Origin: Candidatus Poribacteria bacterium | GTDB lineage: Bacteria; Poribacteria; WGA-4E; WGA-3G | Length of the DNA: 64,000 nt | Direction: 5' to 3' | Assembly: GCA_026706025.1 (NCBI GenBank) | Contig: JAPOZO010000063.1 | Span: 310,001 to 374,000, forward strand | In this document: in pieces, positions 32,938 to 41,070 of the stretch | Position numbering within the stretch: the first letter of the stretch is position 1 | How the letters are laid out: every line of letters begins with the position of its first letter | Program-made: the position numbers and the translations under genes | Notes under the pieces: generated by a model | Seen by the model: the letters and a program-made list of their open reading frames with translations, nothing else | The model's database searches: none | Told to the model about the DNA's origin: nothing

Positions 32938-33200
32938 GAGACTTTGATCTGAATCTCTTAATCTCTCTTGCGGCTTTTGTAATTCACTTCACTTTCGGAT
33001 TTTTCCGTGGACGCTTTAAAAGATTCAGCCGCCCGTGGAGCAGATGTCTCTACATTCCGATTACAATGAACATCGTTGTTCGACACTTTATCCTCAATTG
33101 GAAGTGGCAGACTGCGATGGTTTACTTATGGCCAGCAACACTGATTGCGCATATACTTGGCGGTTTTCTGGGAGCGCGTTACAGAAACCGTAGCCGGTAA
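32934..33200 (+). CDS. Small membrane protein, unknown
   Basis: The 88-residue protein overlaps the Sco gene by four bases and so is translated with it. It has two or three hydrophobic stretches (about 7-23, 40-52 and 60-80) separated by basic segments (RGRFKRFSRPWSR), and ends with basic residues. I do not recognise it. The end of the gene overlaps leader site D, whose first block begins at 33193. Confidence 0.6.
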   Translation: MRDFDLNLLISLAAFVIHFTFGFFRGRFKRFSRPWSRCLYIPITMNIVVRHFILNWKWQTAMVYLWPATLIAHILGGFLGARYRNRSR

Positions 33201-33328
33201 TGAAATTATGCCTTAAATGGCATAATTTTGCTTCGCAGTGAGAATGCTTTACATTTGGAGGGCGACTCTTAGGGAAGACGCGTGAAATACGAAACCTACG
33301 TTGTTCTCCCGCAAGGAAAGTTAAAAAG
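33193..33328 (+). ncRNA. Recurrent structured 5' leader, site D (with inserted hairpin)
   Basis: The block AGCCGGTAATGAAAT is separated from TTGGAGGGCGACTC by about 48 bases that include a perfect 8-bp hairpin (ATTATGCC/GGCATAAT). The rest follows the shared order: UAGG pairing with CCUA in GAAACCTACG, then CCCGCAAGGAAAGTTAAAA before ATG 33329. It begins inside the end of the preceding gene. Confidence 0.55.
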
Positions 33329-35236
33329 ATGATCAAAAAAATCTATGTGCCTGTTGACAATTCGGACTACTCCGACGCAAGTATCGCTTTGGCGGTCGAA
33401 TTCGCAAAGAAATTCGGTTCGCAGTTAGTGGGATCACACGTTTACGCCGCAAAGATGCACGATGTCCGCTTCAAGCAGATGGAATATACCCTGCCGGAGG
33501 AGTATCAGGACGAGGTCGAACTTGAAAAACAACGCCGCATCCACGATACCCTCATTACAATGGGGCTGCAACTGATCTCCGATTCCTACCTTGAGGTGAT
33601 GAAACAGAAGTGCACCGAATTTGACATCCCATTTGAACCCAAAATGCCGGAAGGCAAACACTTTATAAAACTCGTTGAAGACATTCAGGAAAGCGATTAC
33701 GATCTTGTCATTATGGGGGCACTCGGTATGGGTGCAGTCAAAGATAGCCTTATCGGCGGTGTCACTGAACGCGTCGTCCGCCGTATTAATACCGATACGC
33801 TCGTTGTCCGAGACCTTGAACCCATTGAAGCACATGACGGAAATATCCTTGTCGGGATTGATGGAAGTCCAGAGTCTTTCTCAGGTTTGAAGACCGCTAT
33901 ACAACTCGGACGTAAATTCAACAAACAGGTTGAAGCCGTTGGTGTCTATGATCCGTATCTGCACTACATCGTTTTCAATTCCGTCGTGAATGTGCTAACA
34001 GAACGCGCCGCAAGAACTTTCAGATTTAAAGAGCAAGAACAACTCCACGAGGAAGTTATTGATACCGGATTAGCGAAAATTTATCAGTCACATTTGGAAG
34101 TCGCACGCGCTATTGCAAAAGAGGAACACGACTACGCCCTAAAAATTACCTTGCTTGATGGAAAAGCCTACGAAAAAATTCTACAATATGCCCGAAAAAC
34201 GAATCCATGGCTCCTCGTCTTAGGCAGAATCGGTGTCCATAGTGAACAGGAGATGGACATCGGAAGCACTGCAGAGAATCTATTACGTCTTGCCCCTTGC
34301 AATGTCTTTTTATCAAGCCAACGTTATTTCCCACAAATAGATGTAAAAGCGGAAGAGACCCTCGTCTGGACGCAGGAGGCGTTAGATAGAATGGAGAAAG
34401 CACCACCCTTAGTGCGCGGCATCGCTAAGACAGCCGTACATCGGTTTGCTATAGAACGCGGTCATTCTGTTATTACCGAGAGCGTCATTGATATGGCAAT
34501 GGAAGCGATTATGCCGCAACGTGCCTCTGAAAAACTCACGCGTGTCGCAAAAGAGATCGCCGAACAGAAAGTCTTGGAATCAGATGCCGTCCAGACATAT
34601 ATCTGTGGCGAGTGTGGCTACGCCGCACACAACCAGCAACCCGTCCAGTGTCCTGTCTGTAGTTCACCGCCGGAACGTTTTCAGATGGTGGACAAAACTT
34701 CTCTGGAGAGCATGGCCGTAGACGAAGGCGGTGCTGCCGAGGAAGAAACTTTTGATGGCGTACGACTCCAATGGTCAGAACAGGCGAAAAAAGCACTACG
34801 TGGGGTGCCGCGCGGCTATATGCGGCGCAATGTCAAAGCACGGATCGAAAAATCCGCACGCGCCCAAAAAATTGGCACTATCACCAATGCCTTCGCAACA
34901 GAGATTATCAACGACAGCATGGGCGAAGCGGCTGCAGTCCGTGAAGATGCCCCTGAACTCAGAACCTTACAAGCACAGACTTCCGATTCCCAGAACGCTG
35001 AAGTCGTTCCAGGTTTTGAAAGTCCAGTGCAGTGGACCGAGGAGGCAATCGAACGTTTGAATTTAGTGCCTGCTGGGTTTATGCGGAATATTACGCAGAC
35101 GCGTATTGAGCAGCGGGCGCAAGAGAACAACATTGAACAGGTTACACTCGATTTCGCCGCGCGTGTCATTGAGGATGGCAGAAGCCTTGCCAATGAGGTA
35201 CTTGGACAGTATTATCAACAGCCAGATCAGGAGTAA
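33329..35236 (+). CDS. Usp-Usp-PCP_red-rubredoxin-PCP_red-PCP_red fusion protein
   Basis: This 635-residue soluble protein has two universal-stress-protein domains (about 1-162 and 170-335; the second has a full ATP motif GRIG-x9-GS), a PCP_red domain (346-395), a rubredoxin-like zinc or iron ribbon (424-452, CGECG and CPVC) and two more PCP_red domains (about 480-530 and 567-617). PCP_red is the C-terminal domain of light-independent protochlorophyllide reductase subunit B and also occurs in non-phototrophs. No chlorophyll genes are here. The combination points to nucleotide-controlled redox or metal-cofactor work, possibly for the respiratory block. The start is served by AAGGAAAG within leader site D. 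Confidence 0.85.
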   Translation: MIKKIYVPVDNSDYSDASIALAVEFAKKFGSQLVGSHVYAAKMHDVRFKQMEYTLPEEYQDEVELEKQRRIHDTLITMGLQLISDSYLEVMKQKCTEFDIPFEPKMPEGKHFIKLVEDIQESDYDLVIMGALGMGAVKDSLIGGVTERVVRRINTDTLVVRDLEPIEAHDGNILVGIDGSPESFSGLKTAIQLGRKFNKQVEAVGVYDPYLHYIVFNSVVNVLTERAARTFRFKEQEQLHEEVIDTGLAKIYQSHLEVARAIAKEEHDYALKITLLDGKAYEKILQYARKTNPWLLVLGRIGVHSEQEMDIGSTAENLLRLAPCNVFLSSQRYFPQIDVKAEETLVWTQEALDRMEKAPPLVRGIAKTAVHRFAIERGHSVITESVIDMAMEAIMPQRASEKLTRVAKEIAEQKVLESDAVQTYICGECGYAAHNQQPVQCPVCSSPPERFQMVDKTSLESMAVDEGGAAEEETFDGVRLQWSEQAKKALRGVPRGYMRRNVKARIEKSARAQKIGTITNAFATEIINDSMGEAAAVREDAPELRTLQAQTSDSQNAEVVPGFESPVQWTEEAIERLNLVPAGFMRNITQTRIEQRAQENNIEQVTLDFAARVIEDGRSLANEVLGQYYQQPDQE

Positions 35237-35275
35237 ACGGGTGACTGGCGACTTGAAAAAAATGGATGGTAAATA

Positions 35276-35704
35276 ATGAGCGATATTCCAACGGTCACAT
35301 TTCAAATCCTCGGTCCAAATGAGGGTGTTGCAGAGGGTTCACACAAAGGGTTATGGTTTAAGGTGCATTCAGATCCGCCACCGGCGCGTAATCTTCTCGT
35401 CGGTGTGAAGGTTTGCGCATCTAACGGAGAGGTTCAACAGTCCGGCACTGTCATGATCCTGAAACATGAAAGCCATTCTGCAGATTTTTTTTACAAGACA
35501 GTGGAAGGCAAACTGGATGTCCGACTGGAAATTGAACCTTTTGATGCTCTTGCGAAATTAGAGTTCCCTGTTTTCACAAACGAAGGGTATGTGATAGAAG
35601 CAGAACGTGAATTTCTGGAATATAGCGTTGGCGACTTGTCGAAAATAGTCCCTTACCAGTGGAATGGACCTGATCGAGGCTTATGGACAGACGAGAAACG
35701 TTGA
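35276..35704 (+). CDS. Hypothetical beta-rich protein
   Basis: The 142-residue protein has no signal peptide or membrane helix. Alternating hydrophobic residues (for example TVTFQILGP, LLVGVKVCAS, LDVRLEIEP) suggest a beta-sandwich. It lies 40 bases after the Usp fusion and 56 before the PQQ-propeller gene. I do not recognise the family, and no catalytic pattern is seen. Its place between accessory genes suggests co-expression only. Confidence 0.6.
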   Translation: MSDIPTVTFQILGPNEGVAEGSHKGLWFKVHSDPPPARNLLVGVKVCASNGEVQQSGTVMILKHESHSADFFYKTVEGKLDVRLEIEPFDALAKLEFPVFTNEGYVIEAEREFLEYSVGDLSKIVPYQWNGPDRGLWTDEKR

Positions 35705-35759
35705 AACTTATTATTGGCATTGGATCGTAGCAAGGTTCACTGAAAAGCGGAGGTTCATC

Positions 35760-37034
35760 ATGAAAAAGAAGGTTTTGAGATGCACGATAATGTTCTTACT
35801 TGTGGCGTTTATCCTAACCGCTAACGGTTTCGCCGACAATTGGCAACAGTGGCGCGGGATGCACAACGACGGGATCAGCAAAGAAACCGAGGCACCCATC
35901 CAGTGGAGTCAAACCGAAAATATTAAGTGGCGTTTACCACTCCCCGGTGAAGCCGCCTCTACCCCCATTGTTTGGGAAGACAAGATTTTCCTCACCTCGG
36001 CTGAAGGCGACACCCTTGTTTTGATGTGTATTACCACCGATGGTAAAGAACTCTGGAAACGTACTCTCGGACATGGCAACCGAGATGTCCGTAGTGGCGA
36101 AGCCAATTCTGCCGCACCCTCTCCTGTAACCGATGGCGAACACGTCTGGGCGTTCCTCGGAACCGGTGACCTCGCCTGCTACGATTTTGAGGGGAATCAG
36201 GTTTGGCACACCAATCTCGCCGACCGTTACGGTGAATTCAACCTCTACTTCGTCATGTCCACTACCCCGCTCCTTGACAAAGACCGACTCTACTTCCAAC
36301 TCATCCACAGCAATGCATGGGTCGTCCTCGCGCTTGACAAAATGACCGGTAAAGAGGTCTGGAAACATGATAGGGATAGTGACGCAACCGCTGAATGCGA
36401 ACAGGCTTATACTTCTCCTATTCTCTATCGCGATACAGAACGTGAATACCTTGTTGTCCACGGTGCTGATTATGTCACCGCACACAGTTTGGAAGACGGC
36501 AGCGAAATCTGGCGATGTGGCGGTTTGAATCCAGTATTCAGTTATAACCACTCCCTCCGGTTCGTCGCTTCTCCTGTTGCAACAGAAGGACTCATTGTCG
36601 TTCCTTCCGCGAAAAACGGCCCCGTTTTGGGCATCAATCCAGCTGCCACAAAAGGCGATATAACTGAAAGTGAGTGGCAGATTTGGAAACGTCAGCAAGG
36701 CACACCCGATGTTCCTTCTCCGCTCATTCATGATGGCTTAGTCTACCTCTGCCGAGAAAACGGTGACCTGATCTGCCTTGATGCCGCAAGTGGCGAACAA
36801 CTCTATCGAGAACGGACGCATCGACACCGACATCGCGCCTCGCCTGTCTATGCCAATGGGTTTATCTATTTGACCTCTCGTGACGGGGTTGTCACCGTGG
36901 TGAAAGCAGGACGTGAATTTGAAATCATCGCCAGCAATGCCATGGACGAAGTTATCGCTGCATCTCCTGCAATCGCAAACGGTACGCTCTATCTCCGCAG
37001 TTATCAAGCACTTTATGCCATTGGTGGAGAATAA
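35760..37034 (+). CDS. Secreted PQQ-type beta-propeller protein
   Basis: The protein (424 residues) has a signal peptide (MKKKVLRCTIMFLLVAFILTANGFA) and then WQQWRGMHNDG, the usual start of outer-membrane or periplasmic PQQ-like propellers. Repeated blades of the form G.ELWKR, G.QVWHT, GKEVWKH, GSEIWRC and GEQLYRE are seen. There are no clear PQQ-dehydrogenase active-site cysteines, so it is a structural or binding propeller. The ATG at 35760 has GGAGG at 35749-35753. Its stop overlaps the Mrp start, indicating an operon. Confidence 0.87.
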   Translation: MKKKVLRCTIMFLLVAFILTANGFADNWQQWRGMHNDGISKETEAPIQWSQTENIKWRLPLPGEAASTPIVWEDKIFLTSAEGDTLVLMCITTDGKELWKRTLGHGNRDVRSGEANSAAPSPVTDGEHVWAFLGTGDLACYDFEGNQVWHTNLADRYGEFNLYFVMSTTPLLDKDRLYFQLIHSNAWVVLALDKMTGKEVWKHDRDSDATAECEQAYTSPILYRDTEREYLVVHGADYVTAHSLEDGSEIWRCGGLNPVFSYNHSLRFVASPVATEGLIVVPSAKNGPVLGINPAATKGDITESEWQIWKRQQGTPDVPSPLIHDGLVYLCRENGDLICLDAASGEQLYRERTHRHRHRASPVYANGFIYLTSRDGVVTVVKAGREFEIIASNAMDEVIAASPAIANGTLYLRSYQALYAIGGE

Positions 37035-37915
37035 TGAAAACATACACCGATTTGCCAAGCGATGCCGGTTCCAACATTATCGGACAAGTCACGGCGCAAG
37101 CAAACCGACTCCAACAGCGATTGACTTCCGTAAAACATACCGTAGCCGTTATGAGCGGAAAAGGGGGTGTTGGAAAGAGCTCTCTCACCGCGAATCTTGC
37201 CGCCGCACTCACGCTAAAGGGCAACACTGTCGGAGTCGTTGACGCTGATATTAATGGACCAACGCTTGCAAAGATGATGGGTGTCCGCAACGCTACACTG
37301 GAATACACACCTACAGGGGTCAAACCTGCGATTACCGCACTCGGTACCAAACTGATCTCTATGGATCTACTTTTGGCTGAAGACGATGCACCCGTGCTTT
37401 GGAATGCACATTCTCAGAAGGACGCGTTCACATGGCGTGCTACGATGGAAGTAGGCGCGCTCCGAGAGTTCATCGCTGATACCGAGTGGGGGAACTTGGA
37501 TTACCTCCTGTTGGATCTGCCGCCCGGGACCGATCGACTGCCAAACGTAGCAGAACTTATCCCAAATCTCGGTGGTATCGTCGTTGTGACAATCCCCTCT
37601 GAAGTCTCGCAATTGATCGTCAAAAAATCGGTGACCATGGCGAGAGATATTCTCAAAGTCCCGATTATCGGTGTTGTCGAAAATATGGCTTTCTATGTAT
37701 GTCAGCACTGCGGTGAGAAAGAGCCTCTCTTTTCCGCAGACGAAACGCCTGATAAAGCATTCCAGCAGACCGTTCTCGGCAGCATCCCGTTTGATCCACG
37801 ACTCGCGCATGCCAACGACAACGGAACCCCTTATATTGACAAATGCCCAGATACCGTCGCAAGTAAAGCACTCATACAAGTGGCTAAAAAAATCCAAAAC
37901 TTTTTTAGTATGTAG
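37034..37915 (+). CDS. mrp: Mrp/NBP35-family Fe-S carrier ATPase
   Basis: The 293-residue P-loop ATPase has the deviant Walker A GKGGVGKSS, the DADINGPTLAKMMG segment, LLLDLPPGT and the C-x2-C pair in VCQHCGEKEPLF that bridges a [4Fe-4S] cluster between dimer subunits. It transfers Fe-S clusters in the cytoplasm. The N-terminal DUF59 domain found in many Mrp proteins is absent. It is translationally coupled to the propeller gene and followed by leader site C and a PCP_red gene; a role in maturing respiratory Fe-S proteins is plausible. Confidence 0.92.
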   Translation: MKTYTDLPSDAGSNIIGQVTAQANRLQQRLTSVKHTVAVMSGKGGVGKSSLTANLAAALTLKGNTVGVVDADINGPTLAKMMGVRNATLEYTPTGVKPAITALGTKLISMDLLLAEDDAPVLWNAHSQKDAFTWRATMEVGALREFIADTEWGNLDYLLLDLPPGTDRLPNVAELIPNLGGIVVVTIPSEVSQLIVKKSVTMARDILKVPIIGVVENMAFYVCQHCGEKEPLFSADETPDKAFQQTVLGSIPFDPRLAHANDNGTPYIDKCPDTVASKALIQVAKKIQNFFSM

Positions 37916-37959
37916 TACAATTCAGTGAAGCACTGAAGTTCATTAGAAAAATGAAACTT

Positions 37960-38047
37960 AGCCCGTAATGAGATGGAGGGCGGTTCTACGGAAGGGTACT
38001 TCAAGTTTCAAACCCGTCCTGACCGAACCGCGAGGAAAGTTAAAATT
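37960..38047 (+). ncRNA. Recurrent structured 5' leader, site C
   Basis: This is the most compact copy. GCCC (37961-37964) can pair with GGGC (37978-37981); CGGUUC (37981-37986) with GAACCG (38025-38030), competing for one base; GGGU (37994-37997) with ACCC (38012-38015). The end reads CTGACCGAACCGCGAGG and then AAAGTTAAAA, giving the ribosome site of the PCP_red gene. Equivalent pairs use different bases at sites A, B and D. Confidence 0.6.
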
Positions 38048-38578
38048 ATGAAATTTTTATGTACAGACTGCGACACGGCAATGAAATTTAAAGATGTAAC
38101 CCGACCTGAACAAGGCTCCGTAACAGCACTTTTTGAATGCCCTGACTGCTTTACAGAGATCGCCATGTACCTCAATCCGTCGGAGACCCAGATGCTGAAA
38201 TCCTTGGACCTTAAACTCGGTGGCACTAACGAAGCAGCACAACCGATGCAGCTGGTACGCTCACAATTAGAGACGGCAAAGGGTGAATCAATGCCTAATA
38301 TGTTTGCGTCAGAAACCGATTCAGGTGAGACTACTGAAGGCGGCAAATGTCCCTTTACTGGCGTTATCTCGGATGCATTTCAGGAGGCCGCAACGCCTAC
38401 CGAACCGACCGGTCCCACTTGGACAGCGGAGGCACTCGAACGCTTAGAGCGGATCCCCGCTTTTGTCCGGCCCATGGCGAAGATGGGGATTGAAAGTTTC
38501 GCTAAAGACAACGGTCACGATGAAATTACAGGCGAAGTCATGGATGCCGCCCGCGGCAACTTCCCCGCACAGTTCTGA
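38048..38578 (+). CDS. Zinc-ribbon protein with C-terminal PCP_red domain
   Basis: The protein (176 residues) has an N-terminal ribbon with C-x2-C pairs (FLCTDC and FECPDC), a flexible middle and one PCP_red domain (about 124-172; TWTAEALERLERIPAFVRPMA, then AKDNGHDEIT). It resembles the first PCP_red domain of the Usp fusion. The ATG at 38048 follows GAGGAAAG in leader site C; the longer frame would start inside the leader. It lies next to an Fe-S carrier gene, suggesting metal-cofactor maturation. No function is established. Confidence 0.82.
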   Translation: MKFLCTDCDTAMKFKDVTRPEQGSVTALFECPDCFTEIAMYLNPSETQMLKSLDLKLGGTNEAAQPMQLVRSQLETAKGESMPNMFASETDSGETTEGGKCPFTGVISDAFQEAATPTEPTGPTWTAEALERLERIPAFVRPMAKMGIESFAKDNGHDEITGEVMDAARGNFPAQF

Positions 38579-38711
38579 GATATTCAAGTGCTTTGAAGAA
38601 TTGGCGAAATCCACAAAATATATCCCGATCTATGGTTCAATGCCTTTATCCGACTGATGCCAGTCAAGTTGAAGGCGAGCATCCGAACGACCCGATAATA
38701 AGAGCGTATTG

Positions 38712-40883
38712 ATGAAATTCCGGATATTATCAACTAACAAACGTCGGCAACGAGATGTTAGGAATTTTGGGATACTCCTACTGGTTATAGGTATTGCTTC
38801 ACGAGATCCGGGCATAACGCCTTTGAGTGCCTTCGGGGCTATAATGTTGCTGTGGAGTGCTATGTCATGGGGACTACGGATCGGCATAGCAAAAGGGAAA
38901 CTACAAGATACCGTTTGGATACATCTCATTGCCCTTATAACCCTAATTTTAGTAGACCATCAAGTAAATGGTATCCTTCAGATCACAAAATCCACCATAA
39001 CTAACTTTTCAAAACAGGTACTATACGCTGAGTTGTCTGCACCCCCGGAAATACCGAAACCAATCCTGGAATTAGACCATGGACATGGTATCTATGCATT
39101 AGCATTTTCACCCACCGACCCAGATATCATCGCAACCACCGGAGACAATACCATAAAACTCTGGAACCAAAACACACCAGAAACACCAGAAACACTTCAC
39201 AGTAAAAAACACAGAGATGACATTGAGACCCTCGCTTTTTCACCCAATGGGAAGTACCTTGCCGCGGGAAGCCCTAACGCCATAACATTATGGGATACCC
39301 AACAGAGGCAGCTCCTGCAAACCTTTGAAGACAGTGCCAACACACTCACATTTTCACCGGATAACCGCTATCTCGCGACAGCAAAATGGAATCTTAATCT
39401 ATTCGACATCACTGACACGGATAATTGCAGGAAAATAACACTCTTTGAACATCGCAAACACGATGTACAGATAGAGTCCCTCGCTTTTTCACCAAACGGA
39501 GCATATCTGCTCGCCGGTGATAATCACGGTTACATCAAAATTTGGGACATAGAAAAGCAAGGTTTAGCGATTCGACCTTTAAAAGCAGGAAAAGCGACGG
39601 TTCGGGACATTAAGTTCTTAAACGATACAACGCAGTCCCGCTTCGTAACCGCAGGGACTGACGGAAGCATCAAATTTTGGCGCGCCACCGACTATCAAGT
39701 TGAGCGCAGCATTTCAACAGGTACCATCCTAAACCTTGCCTGTTCACCCGACGGAAAAACGCTGCTTACCGCCGCATGGAATAAAGTTAATCTCTGGGAT
39801 GTCCAGACCGGTAACGCTGTCTTCTCATTTAAACAAAAACCGAGATCTGTCGGTTTCGGACCAGACGCATTTACCTTTGCTACCGGAGACCTCGACGGAA
39901 CACTCCGAATTTGGGATATTCCACTACTCAATACCCACCAACAATTAGCTCATCAAAATGCAGTCAGGATCATTTACTTCTTACCCGACGGGCTCTCACC
40001 ACAACTCAATATACACAGAAAAATAGAGAAGATAATGCAAAAGGTACAACGGTTTTATGCACAACAGATGGAAGACAACGGTTTCTCCAAAACCACTTTT
40101 AATATCGAAACTAACCCTAATGGGAAAATAAAAATCCATCTGGTCCAAGGGAAGTTTACAGCCGATTACTATCTTGAAGATACAGTCAAAAAAATTGACG
40201 AAGAAATCACGCAATACTTTGATATATCAGAAAATGTGTTCCTCGTCGTTTTGGAGAGTGCTATAGACGGTATCGCTGGAGATACTTTAGCCCTCGCGGG
40301 ATTAGAAAGCACCTATATCGATGGAGAACGATGGCATGCACACGCAGGAACAGCGTATATCCCAACCGTTGACAACGCTTTTGACTGGCAAACCGTTGCA
40401 CATGAACTCGGACACGCCTTCGGCCTCGGACACGACTTTCGCCGCTCCAGTTATATCATGTCCTATGGAAACGCTGTCAGATCAACGCTCTCATCTGCCG
40501 CAGCACATTGGCTACAGCGACATCGCGTTTTTCAACCGAATCAACCCAATTTCAATAGCCCTACCACCATTGATAGGGAAAACACTGCCCCCACTTTCCA
40601 AGTCGAAATTGTTGACCCCGATGGAATCCACCAAGTACAATGGTTCGTTCCACCCACTGGCAATCGCCCACCCTCCGGTTATGTCATTAGCCAAAACCGA
40701 AAAAACAACTTACGCAGCTGGAAAAAGTATACAGGCTACATTTTCAAGCACTATAGGAAGTTAAACGGCGAGGACCGAACAATCATCGAATTAAAACATC
40801 CGCATCAGAAAGTCCAAGTTCGTGTTATTGACAGCCATGGAAATATCACTCGGAGAACTTTCACGATAACGGCATCTGACTAA
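38712..40883 (+). CDS. Membrane-anchored WD40-metzincin protease fusion
   Basis: This 723-residue protein has three N-terminal helices (about 16-85), a WD40 propeller (about 115-430, with blades like LAFSPNGKYLAAGS..ITLWD and IKIWD), a linker and a zinc protease domain with the metzincin site HELGHAFGLGHD (H564, E565, H568, H574) followed by a Met-turn candidate YIMSYGN. A C-terminal beta domain follows. The protease probably works outside the membrane; substrates are unknown. ATG at 38712 is preferred over TTG 38709, but no strong ribosome site is seen. Confidence 0.83.
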   Translation: MKFRILSTNKRRQRDVRNFGILLLVIGIASRDPGITPLSAFGAIMLLWSAMSWGLRIGIAKGKLQDTVWIHLIALITLILVDHQVNGILQITKSTITNFSKQVLYAELSAPPEIPKPILELDHGHGIYALAFSPTDPDIIATTGDNTIKLWNQNTPETPETLHSKKHRDDIETLAFSPNGKYLAAGSPNAITLWDTQQRQLLQTFEDSANTLTFSPDNRYLATAKWNLNLFDITDTDNCRKITLFEHRKHDVQIESLAFSPNGAYLLAGDNHGYIKIWDIEKQGLAIRPLKAGKATVRDIKFLNDTTQSRFVTAGTDGSIKFWRATDYQVERSISTGTILNLACSPDGKTLLTAAWNKVNLWDVQTGNAVFSFKQKPRSVGFGPDAFTFATGDLDGTLRIWDIPLLNTHQQLAHQNAVRIIYFLPDGLSPQLNIHRKIEKIMQKVQRFYAQQMEDNGFSKTTFNIETNPNGKIKIHLVQGKFTADYYLEDTVKKIDEEITQYFDISENVFLVVLESAIDGIAGDTLALAGLESTYIDGERWHAHAGTAYIPTVDNAFDWQTVAHELGHAFGLGHDFRRSSYIMSYGNAVRSTLSSAAAHWLQRHRVFQPNQPNFNSPTTIDRENTAPTFQVEIVDPDGIHQVQWFVPPTGNRPPSGYVISQNRKNNLRSWKKYTGYIFKHYRKLNGEDRTIIELKHPHQKVQVRVIDSHGNITRRTFTITASD

Positions 40884-40905
40884 CGCAGCACAGGACCCTG
40901 TCCGC

Positions 40906-40943
40906 CGCCTCTTAACCCTCCTTACGCCTCTTAACCCTCCTTA
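40906..40943. repeat. Perfect 19-bp tandem duplication
   Basis: The unit CGCCTCTTAACCCTCCTTA occurs twice without spacer in the gap between the WD40-protease gene and the first lipoprotein gene. Confidence 0.9.
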
Positions 40944-41070
40944 TTCTAATTTTGCCACTATAAACGTGAAACCTAAAACTCCTATCTATCGTTTATTTAT
41001 AACGTTTGATCGCATGCAAAAATGTATCATCTGTCATCTGCGTCAGTACTTCACACGGAGGAGCAACACT

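Noticed and set aside
35934-36731. Long open frame on the minus strand opposite the PQQ propeller
   Set aside because: It is fully antisense to a clear signal-peptide protein with propeller repeats and has no recognisable domain.
33329-38578. Bacteriochlorophyll synthesis locus
   Set aside because: PCP_red domains alone are present; none of the catalytic subunits of protochlorophyllide reductase or other pigment genes are seen.
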